From DATKWD01 sp035529695 (lineage in GTDB: Bacteria > Actinomycetota > Acidimicrobiia > Acidimicrobiales > Salinilacustritrichaceae): a stretch of DNA of 64,000 nt. A program made the translations under genes and the position numbers. Shown in pieces: positions 6,925 to 15,653 of the stretch; within the stretch, counting starts at the first letter, position 1, and the number at the start of each line of letters is the position of its first letter. The stretch covers positions 1-64,000 of the forward strand of contig DATKWD010000097.1 in the NCBI GenBank assembly GCA_035529695.1. Direction: 5' to 3'. The notes under the pieces were generated by a model that was not told where the DNA came from, did not search any database, and saw nothing but the letters and a program-made list of their open reading frames with translations.

Positions 6925-9865
6925 TCACGAGCTCCTTCCCGGCGAGTGCCTCGGCTCGGTCGATGAGTGCGGTCACTGCTGCGCTCCGGGCATCGAGCAG
7001 CACCTGCTGCTCGGCCCGGTCGGCCTCGGCGCGGTGGGCCTGGCGGCGGGCACCCTCGAGGGCGTCGTCGAGCGACTGGAGCAGTTCTTCGGCCCGCTCG
7101 TAGCCGTGATCGCGGACGAAGCGGTACAGGTGGGTGATCGCCTTGTCGAGTTCCTTGCCCGCCAGTCCCGCGGCCTCCTCGAGATAGAGCCGGCACTGCT
7201 CGTGGGCGTGTTCGCGTTTGGCGGCCATGTGCTTGGCCTTGCGGCTGATGAACGCCTTGCGCCCGAAGGTCAGCGCACCGACGGCCGCGACGGCGAGGCC
7301 GATGGTCGACATGAACGGCACGACCTGCCCGATCGCCACCATCGGCTCGGTGAACGACCAGGACGCCGACAACACGGTCATGCCGCGGCCGTCGTCGTCG
7401 AGGTCGGGCGCGAAGTTGTCGAGCCGCAACGCACCCACCCAGGGCGAGTCGGTGTGAGATTCGTCGAGGAGGTCATTCTCGTTCTCCGCGAGGCGGACGG
7501 CGACCTCGCGCCGGAGCTCGGTGCCCTTCTCGCTGAGGGTGTCGAACATGGTGGTCACCATCCAGCTGGCCTGTCGCTGCAGCCAGGCCTGGAGCTCTTC
7601 CCAGGTCTCGGCCGGGTCGGACGCCCCGATGAGGTCGTCGGCCTGGGCGAGGATGGCGGCAACGAGGCGGGTGCTGTCCTCGGCGGAGATGGTGCGAAGG
7701 TCCTCGATGCCGTCGCGCAGCACACGGTGCCACTCGGCGGCTTCCATGCGGAGGTCCTCGGTGCGGCCGAGCGCGGTCTCGAGCTCCTTGACGACACGCT
7801 CGGACTGCGCCGGATCGAGGCCTTGGATCTCGGCGAGCGTGACGCTCTGGAGTTGTCCGAGTGCGTTGCGCACCTCGGTGGCCAGAACCGTCGTGGCGTT
7901 GCGCCTCACCTCGTCGGCCTGCTGCCGCAACTGGCGCATCAGGTCGGTGACGCCGCTCTCGGCCAGGAAGGTGTTGTCGCCGAGTCGGCGAGCGAGCTCG
8001 ACCAGTGCCGACGACACCGGCTGGATCGGCACGTCGAGCCCGGCGTTGAGCAGGTGTCCGGTGTCGAGCTCGCGGATCTTGCGCCACTCGGGGTAGTAGT
8101 CGACCTTGGTGAGGGCATAGACCACCCGGTCGACGGCTTCGCACGCAGCGTGGAGGAGGTCGAGTTCGGGTTGGCTGAGCTCCTGCGCGGCCGACGAGAC
8201 GAAGATCACCACGTCGGCCGATGCGAGTTCGACGAGCGCCTGCGCTCCGAAGTTCGAATCGAGCCCGCCGGCACCGGGCATGTCGATGACGGTGATGCCC
8301 TCCTGCAGCAGCGGTGAGGGCACGCCGATCTCGCAGCTCCGGACGACGCCGTCGTCGCGCGTGGCGGTTTCGGTGATGTGGCTGGACAGCTGAGCGAGCG
8401 GGACCTCGTGGGCCTCGGGCTGGTCCGCGCCGGTCGGCTGCACGTACACCCGACCGACGGGTTCGGTGGCGTACCGAACCATGGTCGGGACGATCGTGGC
8501 CTGGTCGGCGTCGACCGGACACACCGGTTCGCCGACCAGCGCGTTCACCAGCGAGCTCTTCCCGGCCTTGTAGTCGCCCACGATGAGCACGCGGACACCT
8601 TGGCGTTCGCCTTCACCGGCCCGATCGTGGAGTCGCTCGGCGAGGTCGGCGCGCCCGGCTTCCATGGCGAGCTTGGTGGCGTCCTCGAGGAGGTCGAGGC
8701 GCTCCCGCTCGCGGTCGGCGGTCACCGCATCCTGTGCTTCGGCCTCCTCGTCGTCGATCCGGGCCGGCGTCACGTGGGCTTCGATGTCTTCGGACCTGAC
8801 GCCGCTGTCCTGGGCATCGGCGTGCATCGCTGCGCCGAGTGCAATGGCGTGTTTGGGGTGTGCATCGACCGCGACCGGGCGCCCGAACTCCTTGGCGACC
8901 AGTTGGCCGACCAGCGGGATGCGTGACGACCCACCGACGAGCAGGATCGCGCTGACCTCCGACGGCGTGAGGCCAGCGGTTTCGAGCGCGCGGCGCATCG
9001 ACTTGACCGACTCCTGGAGCGGCACCTTGATCATTCGCTCGAACTCTTCGCGCGTCAGGCGCACTTCCTTGAGTCCGGTCGGCAGCCACGCCTGGATCGA
9101 CGTTTCGGTGTCGGACGACAGGGCCTCCTTGGCGAGGGTGCACTCGTCTCGGAGGCGGGTGATGGCGGCCACCCAGTCGGGTTCGTCGATCGGCGGGTCG
9201 TCGAGCGCACCGTCGAGATGGTCGACCACCCAGCCGTAGACCGCGGCGTCGAAGTCGACCCCACCCAGACGTTCGATGCCCTCGGGATCGCCCAGGATGT
9301 CGAAGCCGTGGTCGGACTTGCCGAGGATGGCGGCGTCGAAGGTCCCGCCGCCGAGGTCGTAGACCGCGATGACCTCGCCGGTTTCCATCTTGGCATTGGA
9401 GGCGTAGTGGATCGCTGCGGCCTGTGGTTCGGTCAGCGTCACCGCTGGTTCGACCTCGGCGATCCGGATGGCCTGCCCCAGCAGTTCGTGCTTGTACGGG
9501 CCCCAGTTCGCGGGGTGGCAGACGGCGACCAGCTCAGGTTCCTCACCCTGGAGCTTGGTGACCTCGTCGTAGACCCAGCGGAGCATCTTCGCCGAGAGCT
9601 GTTCGGCGGAGAAGGGCATGCCGTCGAGCAGCAGCGGTGCGGGATCGCCGAGCCGGCGCTTGAACTCCTTGGCGATGCCGCCCGGATCGGCGGCTCCTCG
9701 TCGCTGAGCTGCGACTCCGGTGAGGAGCTGGTCGTCGTCGATCCAGATGACCGAGGGCACCGCAGCACCCCGATCGCCGATCGAGGCCATCTCGGCGCGG
9801 CCGTCGCGGACGATGGCGGCAGCAGTGAACGTCGTGCCGAGATCGACTCCGAGTCGGTAACCCAC
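6917..9865 (-). CDS. Hsp70 ATPase domain fused to dynamin-like GTPase
   Basis: This 982-residue protein begins with an Hsp70/actin-type ATPase: phosphate-1 loop DLGTT (8-12), phosphate-2 YDLGGGT (169-175) and adenosine motif LVGGSSR (309-315). The peptide-binding domain expected next is missing. Instead, after a charged linker, there is a dynamin-like GTPase with G1 GDYKAGKSS (430-438), G3 DMPG (528-531) and G4 TKVD (586-589), a long helical region and a hydrophobic hairpin at about 841-868 suited to membrane insertion. GTG 9865 is preferred over ATG 9922 because GGAGG sits 7 bases upstream and translation starts right at the ATPase. It is first in a two-gene operon with the pseudokinase-GTPase. 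Both ATP and GTP sites look intact. I infer a nucleotide-controlled membrane-remodelling role; the target is unknown. Confidence 0.9.
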   Translation of the reverse strand: MGYRLGVDLGTTFTAAAIVRDGRAEMASIGDRGAAVPSVIWIDDDQLLTGVAAQRRGAADPGGIAKEFKRRLGDPAPLLLDGMPFSAEQLSAKMLRWVYDEVTKLQGEEPELVAVCHPANWGPYKHELLGQAIRIAEVEPAVTLTEPQAAAIHYASNAKMETGEVIAVYDLGGGTFDAAILGKSDHGFDILGDPEGIERLGGVDFDAAVYGWVVDHLDGALDDPPIDEPDWVAAITRLRDECTLAKEALSSDTETSIQAWLPTGLKEVRLTREEFERMIKVPLQESVKSMRRALETAGLTPSEVSAILLVGGSSRIPLVGQLVAKEFGRPVAVDAHPKHAIALGAAMHADAQDSGVRSEDIEAHVTPARIDDEEAEAQDAVTADRERERLDLLEDATKLAMEAGRADLAERLHDRAGEGERQGVRVLIVGDYKAGKSSLVNALVGEPVCPVDADQATIVPTMVRYATEPVGRVYVQPTGADQPEAHEVPLAQLSSHITETATRDDGVVRSCEIGVPSPLLQEGITVIDMPGAGGLDSNFGAQALVELASADVVIFVSSAAQELSQPELDLLHAACEAVDRVVYALTKVDYYPEWRKIRELDTGHLLNAGLDVPIQPVSSALVELARRLGDNTFLAESGVTDLMRQLRQQADEVRRNATTVLATEVRNALGQLQSVTLAEIQGLDPAQSERVVKELETALGRTEDLRMEAAEWHRVLRDGIEDLRTISAEDSTRLVAAILAQADDLIGASDPAETWEELQAWLQRQASWMVTTMFDTLSEKGTELRREVAVRLAENENDLLDESHTDSPWVGALRLDNFAPDLDDDGRGMTVLSASWSFTEPMVAIGQVVPFMSTIGLAVAAVGALTFGRKAFISRKAKHMAAKREHAHEQCRLYLEEAAGLAGKELDKAITHLYRFVRDHGYERAEELLQSLDDALEGARRQAHRAEADRAEQQVLLDARSAAVTALIDRAEALAGKELVSA

Positions 9866-9968
9866 CCGTGGTCCTCCAGTGCTCGTCGGTGAACCCGGCT
9901 GAGAGTAGCCGCGAAGTCGCATGCGTCGGGAGGGGTTGGAGTCGTGTCAGATCGGCAAGACTGGCCCG

Positions 9969-10457
9969 GTGCGTGACTGGTTGGTGGGCGGTGCCGTGAT
10001 CGAGACCGACGGCTGCCTCCTCCTGGTCTGCAACCAGCGTCGGGACGGGCGCCTCGACTGGAGCCCGCCGGGTGGGGTCATCGACGAGGGCGAGGCGCTG
10101 ATCGACGGGTTGACCCGAGAGGTCATCGAGGAGACGGGCCTCGTGGTGGCCGAGTGGCGAGGGCCCTTGTACGAGATCGTCGCCGAGGCTCCCGACATGG
10201 GTTGGCGGCTCCGTGTCGAGGCCCACCAGGCGCTGGTCGTGAGTGGCGTGATGCTGATCGACGACCCCGACGGCATCGTGGTCGATGCCAAGCACGTCGA
10301 ACGACCCGAGGCCGAGCAGCTGCTCGGCGACGGCGCCCCCTGGGTCCGCGAACCCCTGCTCGAGTTCCTCGACGAGCGCTGGAGAGGGACCCGCACATTC
10401 CGCTACCGCATCGACGGAACCGACGTGCGTTCGCTCGAGGTGAGCCGGCTGGACTGA
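9969..10457 (+). CDS. Nudix hydrolase
   Basis: The Nudix box GX5EX7REUXEEXGU is complete (GVIDEGE ... REVIEETGL), so this enzyme should hydrolyse a nucleoside diphosphate linked to another moiety using Mg2+. GTG 9969 gives 162 residues beginning at the family-typical first beta strand (DWLVGGAVI). An ATG at 9921 would add 16 residues and overlap the possible alternative start of the divergent gene. It reads divergently from the Hsp70-GTPase gene and shares its promoter region, which may be coincidental. The substrate cannot be predicted from sequence. Confidence 0.88.
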   Translation: MRDWLVGGAVIETDGCLLLVCNQRRDGRLDWSPPGGVIDEGEALIDGLTREVIEETGLVVAEWRGPLYEIVAEAPDMGWRLRVEAHQALVVSGVMLIDDPDGIVVDAKHVERPEAEQLLGDGAPWVREPLLEFLDERWRGTRTFRYRIDGTDVRSLEVSRLD

Positions 10458-10529
10458 ACGCGGGCCCCACCGGGTTCACGATCCAGGCTCTGCAATGATG
10501 AAGCCCGCCTGTCGAGCCCAGGAGACGAT

Positions 10530-12155
10530 ATGAATCCTCATCGCATCGCCAAGTGGAGCGACATCGCAGATCGGGTCCCGGTGGGCGTGCTGGTGTCCGA
10601 CGTCGACCTGGTGGTGGTGCGGTTCGGGGCCGATGAGGGCGACCACACCCACTCCGTCCTGTACGGACGATGCCTGCACCGCGGCGCCTTGCTGGCCGAC
10701 GGCCACGTCTCCGGCGACAACCTGCTGTGCGGGCTCCACGGCTGGGACTACCGCATGGACTCCGGCGTGTCGTCCTACGACAACGACGAGGCCCTGCACC
10801 GATTCACGTCGTGGGTCGAGGACGACGGTCTGTTCATCGACCTCGACGAGTTGCTGGCGTGGGAGAACGACAACCCCCAGCCCTACGACCGGGACGCCTA
10901 CCAGGGCACGTATGCAGACGTCCACGGTGCGCCCGAGGAGCCCCATGTCGGGCTGATCCGAACGCTCGCGGCATCGGGTCTCGATTCCTACGGCTCACAC
11001 GGCCCGAGCGTCGCCATGGGGGTGCCCCGGCAGGAGCTGCCGAGTTGGGACTCGATCCAGTTCGTCACGGCGCAGTTGGCGACTCGGCCCCGGCTCGACG
11101 AGGTCGAGGTGGGACGGTCGGTGGTCGTCGGACCCAACGCCGTCAAGCCGCTCCGGCTCGAGCTGCCGCTGTTCGTGTCCGACATGAGCTTCGGAGCGTT
11201 GTCCGAAGAGGCCAAGGTCGCTCTCGCCAAGGGCGCCGAACTCGCCGGCACCGGGATCTGCTCCGGTGAGGGAGGCATGCTGCCCGAAGAGCACGATGCC
11301 AACGGTCGCTACTTCTACGAGTTGGCCTCGGCCAAGTTCGGGTGGTCGCTCGACAAGGTGCGCGACGTCCAGGCGTTCCACTTCAAGCTCGGCCAAGGAG
11401 CGAAGACGGGCACCGGGGGCCACCTTCCCGGGGCGAAGGTCGTCGGTCGCATCGCCGAGGTGCGTGGCCTGCCCGAGGGTGAGACCGCAGTGTCGCCGGC
11501 CACGTTTCCCGACTTCAGCACCGAGGACGACTTCACCCAGCTGGCAGAGCAGGTTCGAGAGGAGAGCGGCGGCATCCCCATCGGCGTGAAGCTGTCGGCC
11601 CAGCACATCGAGGACGACATCGATGCCGCGCTGCGCATCGGGGTCGACTACGTCATCCTCGACGGCCGCGGCGGAGGCACGGGCTCGGCGCCGGTGCTGT
11701 TCCGCGACAACATCTCGGTCCCGACGATCCCGGCGCTGGCCCGCGCCCGCCGCCATCTCGACTCGCGTGGCCGCCGCGACATCACCCTCGTGGTCACCGG
11801 CGGTCTCCGGACGCCCTGGGACTTCGCCAAGGCCCTCGCGCTCGGAGCCGACGCGGTGGCGGTGTCGAACGCGGCGATGCAGGCCATCGGGTGCCTCGGG
11901 ATGAGGGCCTGCCACACCGACAACTGTCCGGTCGGCATCGCCACGCAGAAGAAGGATCTTCGGGCCCGGCTCGTGATCGACGAGGCGGCCCGACGACTCG
12001 AACGGTTCTTCTCCGCCTCGGTCGACCTCATGGCCGTGCTCGCCCGAGCGTGTGGTCACGACCACCTCGACCAGTTCTGTGCCGACGACCTCACGACCTT
12101 CGACCGCGAGATGGCGCATCTCACCGGGATCTCGTACGGCGGCGTGATGTTGTGA
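10530..12155 (+). CDS. Rieske [2Fe-2S] / glutamate-synthase-like FMN domain fusion
   Basis: Residues about 10-100 form a Rieske domain with the two cluster motifs C48-x-H50 and C67-x2-H70. From about residue 150 onward the protein is the FMN-binding, TIM-barrel domain of the glutamate synthase large subunit, including the [3Fe-4S] motif C455-x5-C461-x4-C466 and glycine-rich FMN phosphate loops (DGRGGGTGSAP). The glutaminase domain of true glutamate synthase is absent, so ammonia transfer from glutamine is not expected within this chain. Similar glutamate synthase-related proteins are known, but their reactions mostly are not. The next gene overlaps by GTGA and is probably a functional partner. 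Confidence 0.9.
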   Translation: MNPHRIAKWSDIADRVPVGVLVSDVDLVVVRFGADEGDHTHSVLYGRCLHRGALLADGHVSGDNLLCGLHGWDYRMDSGVSSYDNDEALHRFTSWVEDDGLFIDLDELLAWENDNPQPYDRDAYQGTYADVHGAPEEPHVGLIRTLAASGLDSYGSHGPSVAMGVPRQELPSWDSIQFVTAQLATRPRLDEVEVGRSVVVGPNAVKPLRLELPLFVSDMSFGALSEEAKVALAKGAELAGTGICSGEGGMLPEEHDANGRYFYELASAKFGWSLDKVRDVQAFHFKLGQGAKTGTGGHLPGAKVVGRIAEVRGLPEGETAVSPATFPDFSTEDDFTQLAEQVREESGGIPIGVKLSAQHIEDDIDAALRIGVDYVILDGRGGGTGSAPVLFRDNISVPTIPALARARRHLDSRGRRDITLVVTGGLRTPWDFAKALALGADAVAVSNAAMQAIGCLGMRACHTDNCPVGIATQKKDLRARLVIDEAARRLERFFSASVDLMAVLARACGHDHLDQFCADDLTTFDREMAHLTGISYGGVML

Positions 12156-13129
12156 GCGGCGATCTGACCGTGGTCCGCGATGCAAGGGCCGAAGCGCGAG
12201 CGTTCGCTCCCGCGGGCCACGACGTCCGCACGCTCGAACCGTCGCCTCCGGCGTTGATCGACGGGGAGTTCTTCGCAGACGATCCCGCCGCAGTGGGACC
12301 CGTCGACGGACCGGTGGTGACCCCAACGTCGGCCGGGACGGTCACGTGGGGCGAGGTCGCTGCGTCGGGCGCCGAGGCAGCCGAATTCGCCGCCGACCGG
12401 TGGCTCGGCGCTCATCGCCGCCTGGGCGCGGTGCCCGACGACTATCCGGCCGGTCGAACGGCGTTTCACCGGCTGGCCTACTCGGTGGTCGCCGCAGCCC
12501 GGCATCAGACCAACGGCAAGTTCGGGCTGCGGTTCACCGCCGGTGGGTTCGGCACCCCGTTCTTCGGCGATGACGAGCAGGTGCGCATGGTGGGCGACGT
12601 GATGGTCCTCCAGTCGGGCGGGTCGGCGACGAGCATGGTGCCCCGATCGATTGCCGAGGCTGCGATGTTCGTCGGCGTCGAGCCGAGCACCGTTGCGGCC
12701 GAGGACGATTCGCCCGATCTCGGCGATGTCGACGCGTCGATCGACCTTCGGGCCGACGTGGGCGCGTTCCTCGGCGACTGGTTCGGCTTCGCCACCTCCG
12801 TGCTCGAAGAACTGCGCCTCGTCGGCACCACGGCCGATGCCGTCGGACGGGTGCAGCTGTGGCCGGGCCACTTCGACCCGGCCGTCGAGATCGGCGATGC
12901 CGAGGCAGGGAGTCGCGCCACGTTCGGGGCCTCGCCAGGCGACGATTCGTCGGCCGAGCCATACCTCTACGTCGGCGCATGGGGCGACGTCGATGCCGCG
13001 AACCCCTACTGGAACGCCACGACGTTCGCCGGGGCCACGCTGCCGTTCGAGCGCCTGTTGGCAGCCGACGACCAACGAGGCGAGGCGTTGAGGTTCTTCC
13101 GCACCGGATACGACCTCCTGCACGGCTGA
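12152..13129 (+). CDS. Uncharacterised protein coupled to the Rieske/GltS-like gene
   Basis: This 325-residue protein starts at a GTG overlapping the previous stop (GTGA). No family is recognised. There is no signal peptide or membrane segment. It has a glycine-rich patch (FTAGGFGTPFFGDDEQVRM) followed by SGGSATSMVP, and a C-terminal part rich in aromatic and acidic residues. The tight coupling suggests it works with the FMN/Fe-S protein, for example as a subunit or in handling its substrate; that is inference only. Codon use looks like that of its neighbours, with no sign of recent transfer. Confidence 0.8.
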   Translation: MSGDLTVVRDARAEARAFAPAGHDVRTLEPSPPALIDGEFFADDPAAVGPVDGPVVTPTSAGTVTWGEVAASGAEAAEFAADRWLGAHRRLGAVPDDYPAGRTAFHRLAYSVVAAARHQTNGKFGLRFTAGGFGTPFFGDDEQVRMVGDVMVLQSGGSATSMVPRSIAEAAMFVGVEPSTVAAEDDSPDLGDVDASIDLRADVGAFLGDWFGFATSVLEELRLVGTTADAVGRVQLWPGHFDPAVEIGDAEAGSRATFGASPGDDSSAEPYLYVGAWGDVDAANPYWNATTFAGATLPFERLLAADDQRGEALRFFRTGYDLLHG

Positions 13130-13134
13130 CTGGA

Positions 13135-13157
13135 TGCGCGACGCTCAGCCTCGCGCA
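13135..13157. terminator. Candidate stem-loop after the coupled pair
   Basis: A 7-bp perfect inverted repeat TGCGCGA / TCGCGCA with a 9-base loop begins 6 bases after the stop codon at 13129. It lies in the gap before a convergent pseudogene. No U-tract follows, so the assignment as terminator rests on position and pairing only. Confidence 0.35.
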
Positions 13158-13232
13158 GTCCATCGACCGGGGCGCCAACCTCGCGCACCGGACGCGGGGC
13201 CTCGGTCTGACTGCACGAGGTCGAGCATCGGG

Positions 13233-13835
13233 TCAACTGACTGCACGAAGTTCCGCTTGTGGTGCGATGGCGGGGTCGGGCCCCGAGTCGAACGCCTCGA
13301 GTGCCGCGGCGATGGTCAGGAACGACGATTCGCTGAGCCGGCCGTGGATCTCGCCGCCGCCGAACAGACCTTGGGACAGGTAGAGCGAGTGGGGCTGGAT
13401 GCGGGGTGGCTTGGCCAATTCCTGATCGACCAGCCCTGCCCAGTGGCGGACGACGGTGGCGAAGTCGTCGGGGTCGGCCAGTTGGCCGGCCTGGCCGACG
13501 AGCGTCGCGATCATTTCGGCGAACGCAGGCTCCCGCTCCTCGCTGACCTACTGCACCAGCGACTCCGCTTGTGACCACGTGAGGTGGCGTGAGAACACCG
13601 CGTCGGCGAACTCGGGGTAGGTCGCGGCGAGTCGGGCCATCTTGGCCAGGCGCTGCGCCTCGGCTCCCGATAGCCCGGCGTAGGCCTTCAGCCAGCACGC
13701 AGCAGTGCGGGCGCCCGAGACCTTCCAGCCCGAGTCGGAGTGGAGCCGGACGACCCGGCCGAGCAGGCCGAGCCGCTCGAGGGTCACTCGTTCGGCGCCA
13801 CCGAGCCGTCGAGCGAACCAAGATCCATACCGCAA
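13233..13835 (-). pseudogene. Broken DUF222/HNH (13E12-type) gene remnant
   Basis: Two open segments, 13835-13548 and 13514-13233, lie in the same reading frame and are separated by an in-frame TAG at 13548-13550. The combined product resembles the N-terminal DUF222 region of actinobacterial HNH endonuclease-like proteins (GWKVSGARTAACWLKAYAGL, then KMARLAATYPEFADAV and LVGQAGQLADPDDFATVVRHWA). The C-terminal HNH nuclease domain is missing, because the frame ends at 13233 within what should be the middle of the protein. This is therefore a twice-damaged relic. Family membership is from recognition of DUF222-like motifs; intact members are multi-copy in many actinobacterial genomes. Confidence 0.72.
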
Positions 13836-13944
13836 TTCTAGAGAGGGGGTGTGACATCAACCGCCTGCCGATTCGCCTCACCGGTGGGGACCGAGCGCTC
13901 GAGGTTCCGGTGATCGCGTTGCCGAACCTGCGATCCTGGGGGCG

Positions 13945-15210
13945 GTGACTTCCCCGCCTCGGACGATCCTGCACGTCGACATGGACGCGTTCTTCGTGTC
14001 GGTCGAGATCCAGCACGATCCGTCACTCAGGGGCAAGCCGGTCATCGTGGGTGGTGACGGCAGACGCGGCGTGGTGGCGGCGGCCAGCTACGAGGCCCGA
14101 GCCCATGGCGTCCACTCGGCGATGCCCTCGGTCCGTGCCCGGCGCTTGTGCCCGCAGGCGATCTTCGTGCCGGGCCACCACGACCGCTACACCGAGGTGA
14201 GCGAGCGGGTCATGGAGATCTTCGGCTCGTACACGCCGCTCGTCGAACCGCTCTCGCTCGACGAGGCCTTCCTCGACGTGAGCGGCGCCCGCCGTCTCCA
14301 CGGCGACGGGCGAACGATCGCCGAGGAGATCCGACGGCGGGTCGAGGAGCAGGAAGGCTGCACCTGTTCGGTCGGGGTCTCGGCCGTGAAGTTCATCGCC
14401 AAGCTCGCCAGCGTCCACGCCAAACCGACGGCCAGCCCGATCGGCCCCGTGCCGGGCACGGGGGTCACCGTCGTCGAGCCCGGCGAGGAGCTGGCGTTCC
14501 TTCACCCGCACCCCGTGCGGGCGCTGTGGGGGATCGGCAAGGCCACCGAGCCCAAACTCGAGCGGCTCGGGGTGACGACGATCGGCGAACTCGCACAGCT
14601 GCCCGAGAAGCTGCTCGTGCGGCACCTCGGCGAGGCCGTGGGCACGCATCTGTACGACCTGAGCCATGCCATCGACCACCGCGACGTGGTGGCCCACGGC
14701 GATCCGAAGTCGATCAGCCACGAGGAGACGTTCAGCCGGGACAAGCACAGCCACGATTCCCTGGCCCGCGAGGTCGTGCGTCTCGCCGACTCGGTCGCTC
14801 ACCGAGCACGGACCAGCGGCTTCACCGGCCGCACCGTGACCCTCAAGCTGCGCTTCAGCGAGGAGTTCCGGACGGTCACCCGCTCGCTCACCCTCGACCG
14901 GCCGACGAACACCGGCACCGAGATCGCCCGCCACGGTAAGGCGCTGTTGGCCGAACTCGACCCGAGCCCGGGCGTCCGGCTCCTCGGGATCGGCCTCACG
15001 GGGCTGTCGCGGGAGGCGCCGATCCAGCTCAGCCTCGACGCCGACGATCAGCAGGCTTGGAGCGACGTGGCTGATGCGATGGAGGACGTGCGTGCCCGTT
15101 TCGGCCGCGACGCCGTGGTCCCGGCCACCCTCGCAGGCCGCGACGGAGTGCGGACCAAGAAGCGGGGCGATCAACAGTGGGGCCCGGACGATGCCCCGGC
15201 GACGCGCTGA
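13945..15210 (+). CDS. dinB: DNA polymerase IV (Y-family)
   Basis: Translesion DNA polymerase of 421 residues. The N-terminal catalytic motifs are present: HVDMDAFFVSVE with metal-binding Asp12/Asp14, the YEARAHGV finger motif and SLDEAFLDV with the third carboxylate region. A helix-hairpin-helix thumb (LWGIGKATEPKLERLGV) and the little-finger domain follow. There is no clear C-terminal beta-clamp pentapeptide at the very end; a QLSLD-like stretch near residue 360 is the best candidate for clamp binding. The start is GTG 13945. No palindromic SOS (LexA-type) operator was seen upstream. The neighbours look unrelated in function. Confidence 0.95.
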   Translation: MTSPPRTILHVDMDAFFVSVEIQHDPSLRGKPVIVGGDGRRGVVAAASYEARAHGVHSAMPSVRARRLCPQAIFVPGHHDRYTEVSERVMEIFGSYTPLVEPLSLDEAFLDVSGARRLHGDGRTIAEEIRRRVEEQEGCTCSVGVSAVKFIAKLASVHAKPTASPIGPVPGTGVTVVEPGEELAFLHPHPVRALWGIGKATEPKLERLGVTTIGELAQLPEKLLVRHLGEAVGTHLYDLSHAIDHRDVVAHGDPKSISHEETFSRDKHSHDSLAREVVRLADSVAHRARTSGFTGRTVTLKLRFSEEFRTVTRSLTLDRPTNTGTEIARHGKALLAELDPSPGVRLLGIGLTGLSREAPIQLSLDADDQQAWSDVADAMEDVRARFGRDAVVPATLAGRDGVRTKKRGDQQWGPDDAPATR

Positions 15211-15257
15211 TCGGGTCCCTGTGCCGCGCGTTGTCGAGCCCGGTAACGTATGGAAAG

Positions 15258-15647
15258 ATGACCGACGTGCCGCTCTCCGAGGACGAGGAACGCATCCTCT
15301 CCGAGATTGCCCAACAGTTCTACGAGGACGACCCGTCGTTCGCCCGCGAAGTGGCCGAGACGACGCTCTACAACCACTCGTTCCGCAACATCAAGTGGGC
15401 GGGCCTGCTGTTCGTCATCGGTCTCGTGCTCCTCGTGGCGATGCTCTCGACCTCGTTCCTGATCGCCTTCCTCGTCGGGTTCGTCCCGATGCTCGCCTCG
15501 GCCCTCATCATCGAGCGCAACGCTCGCCGCATGGGCAAGGCCGGATGGGACCAGGCCACCAGCACGATTCGTGCCAGTGGGTTCAAGGACTACCTGGGCA
15601 ACACGCAGCAGCGGGTCAAGGATCGCCTCAAGCGCGAAGACGAATAG
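15258..15647 (+). CDS. DUF3040-family membrane protein
   Basis: A 129-residue protein that opens with PLSEDEERILSEIAQQFYEDDP, typical of the actinobacterial DUF3040 family, and continues with two adjacent membrane helices (about 48-68 and 69-86) and a basic cytoplasmic tail. In other actinobacteria the family occurs near cell-wall or DinB genes; its function is not established. ATG 15258 was chosen because it gives the family-typical N-terminus. The gene ends 6 bases before the convergent transglutaminase gene. Confidence 0.85.
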   Translation: MTDVPLSEDEERILSEIAQQFYEDDPSFAREVAETTLYNHSFRNIKWAGLLFVIGLVLLVAMLSTSFLIAFLVGFVPMLASALIIERNARRMGKAGWDQATSTIRASGFKDYLGNTQQRVKDRLKREDE

Positions 15648-15653
15648 CCGAAT

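Noticed and set aside
6851..8317. Plus-strand open frame of 488 codons
   Set aside because: Antisense to the Hsp70-dynamin gene, with no recognisable motif; long antisense frames are common in high-GC DNA.
9866..9968. Heat-shock operators (CIRCE or HspR-type HAIR) before the Hsp70 fusion
   Set aside because: No matching inverted repeat was found in this gap.
13860..13944. SOS operator before dinB
   Set aside because: No GAAC-N4-GTTC-type palindrome is present.
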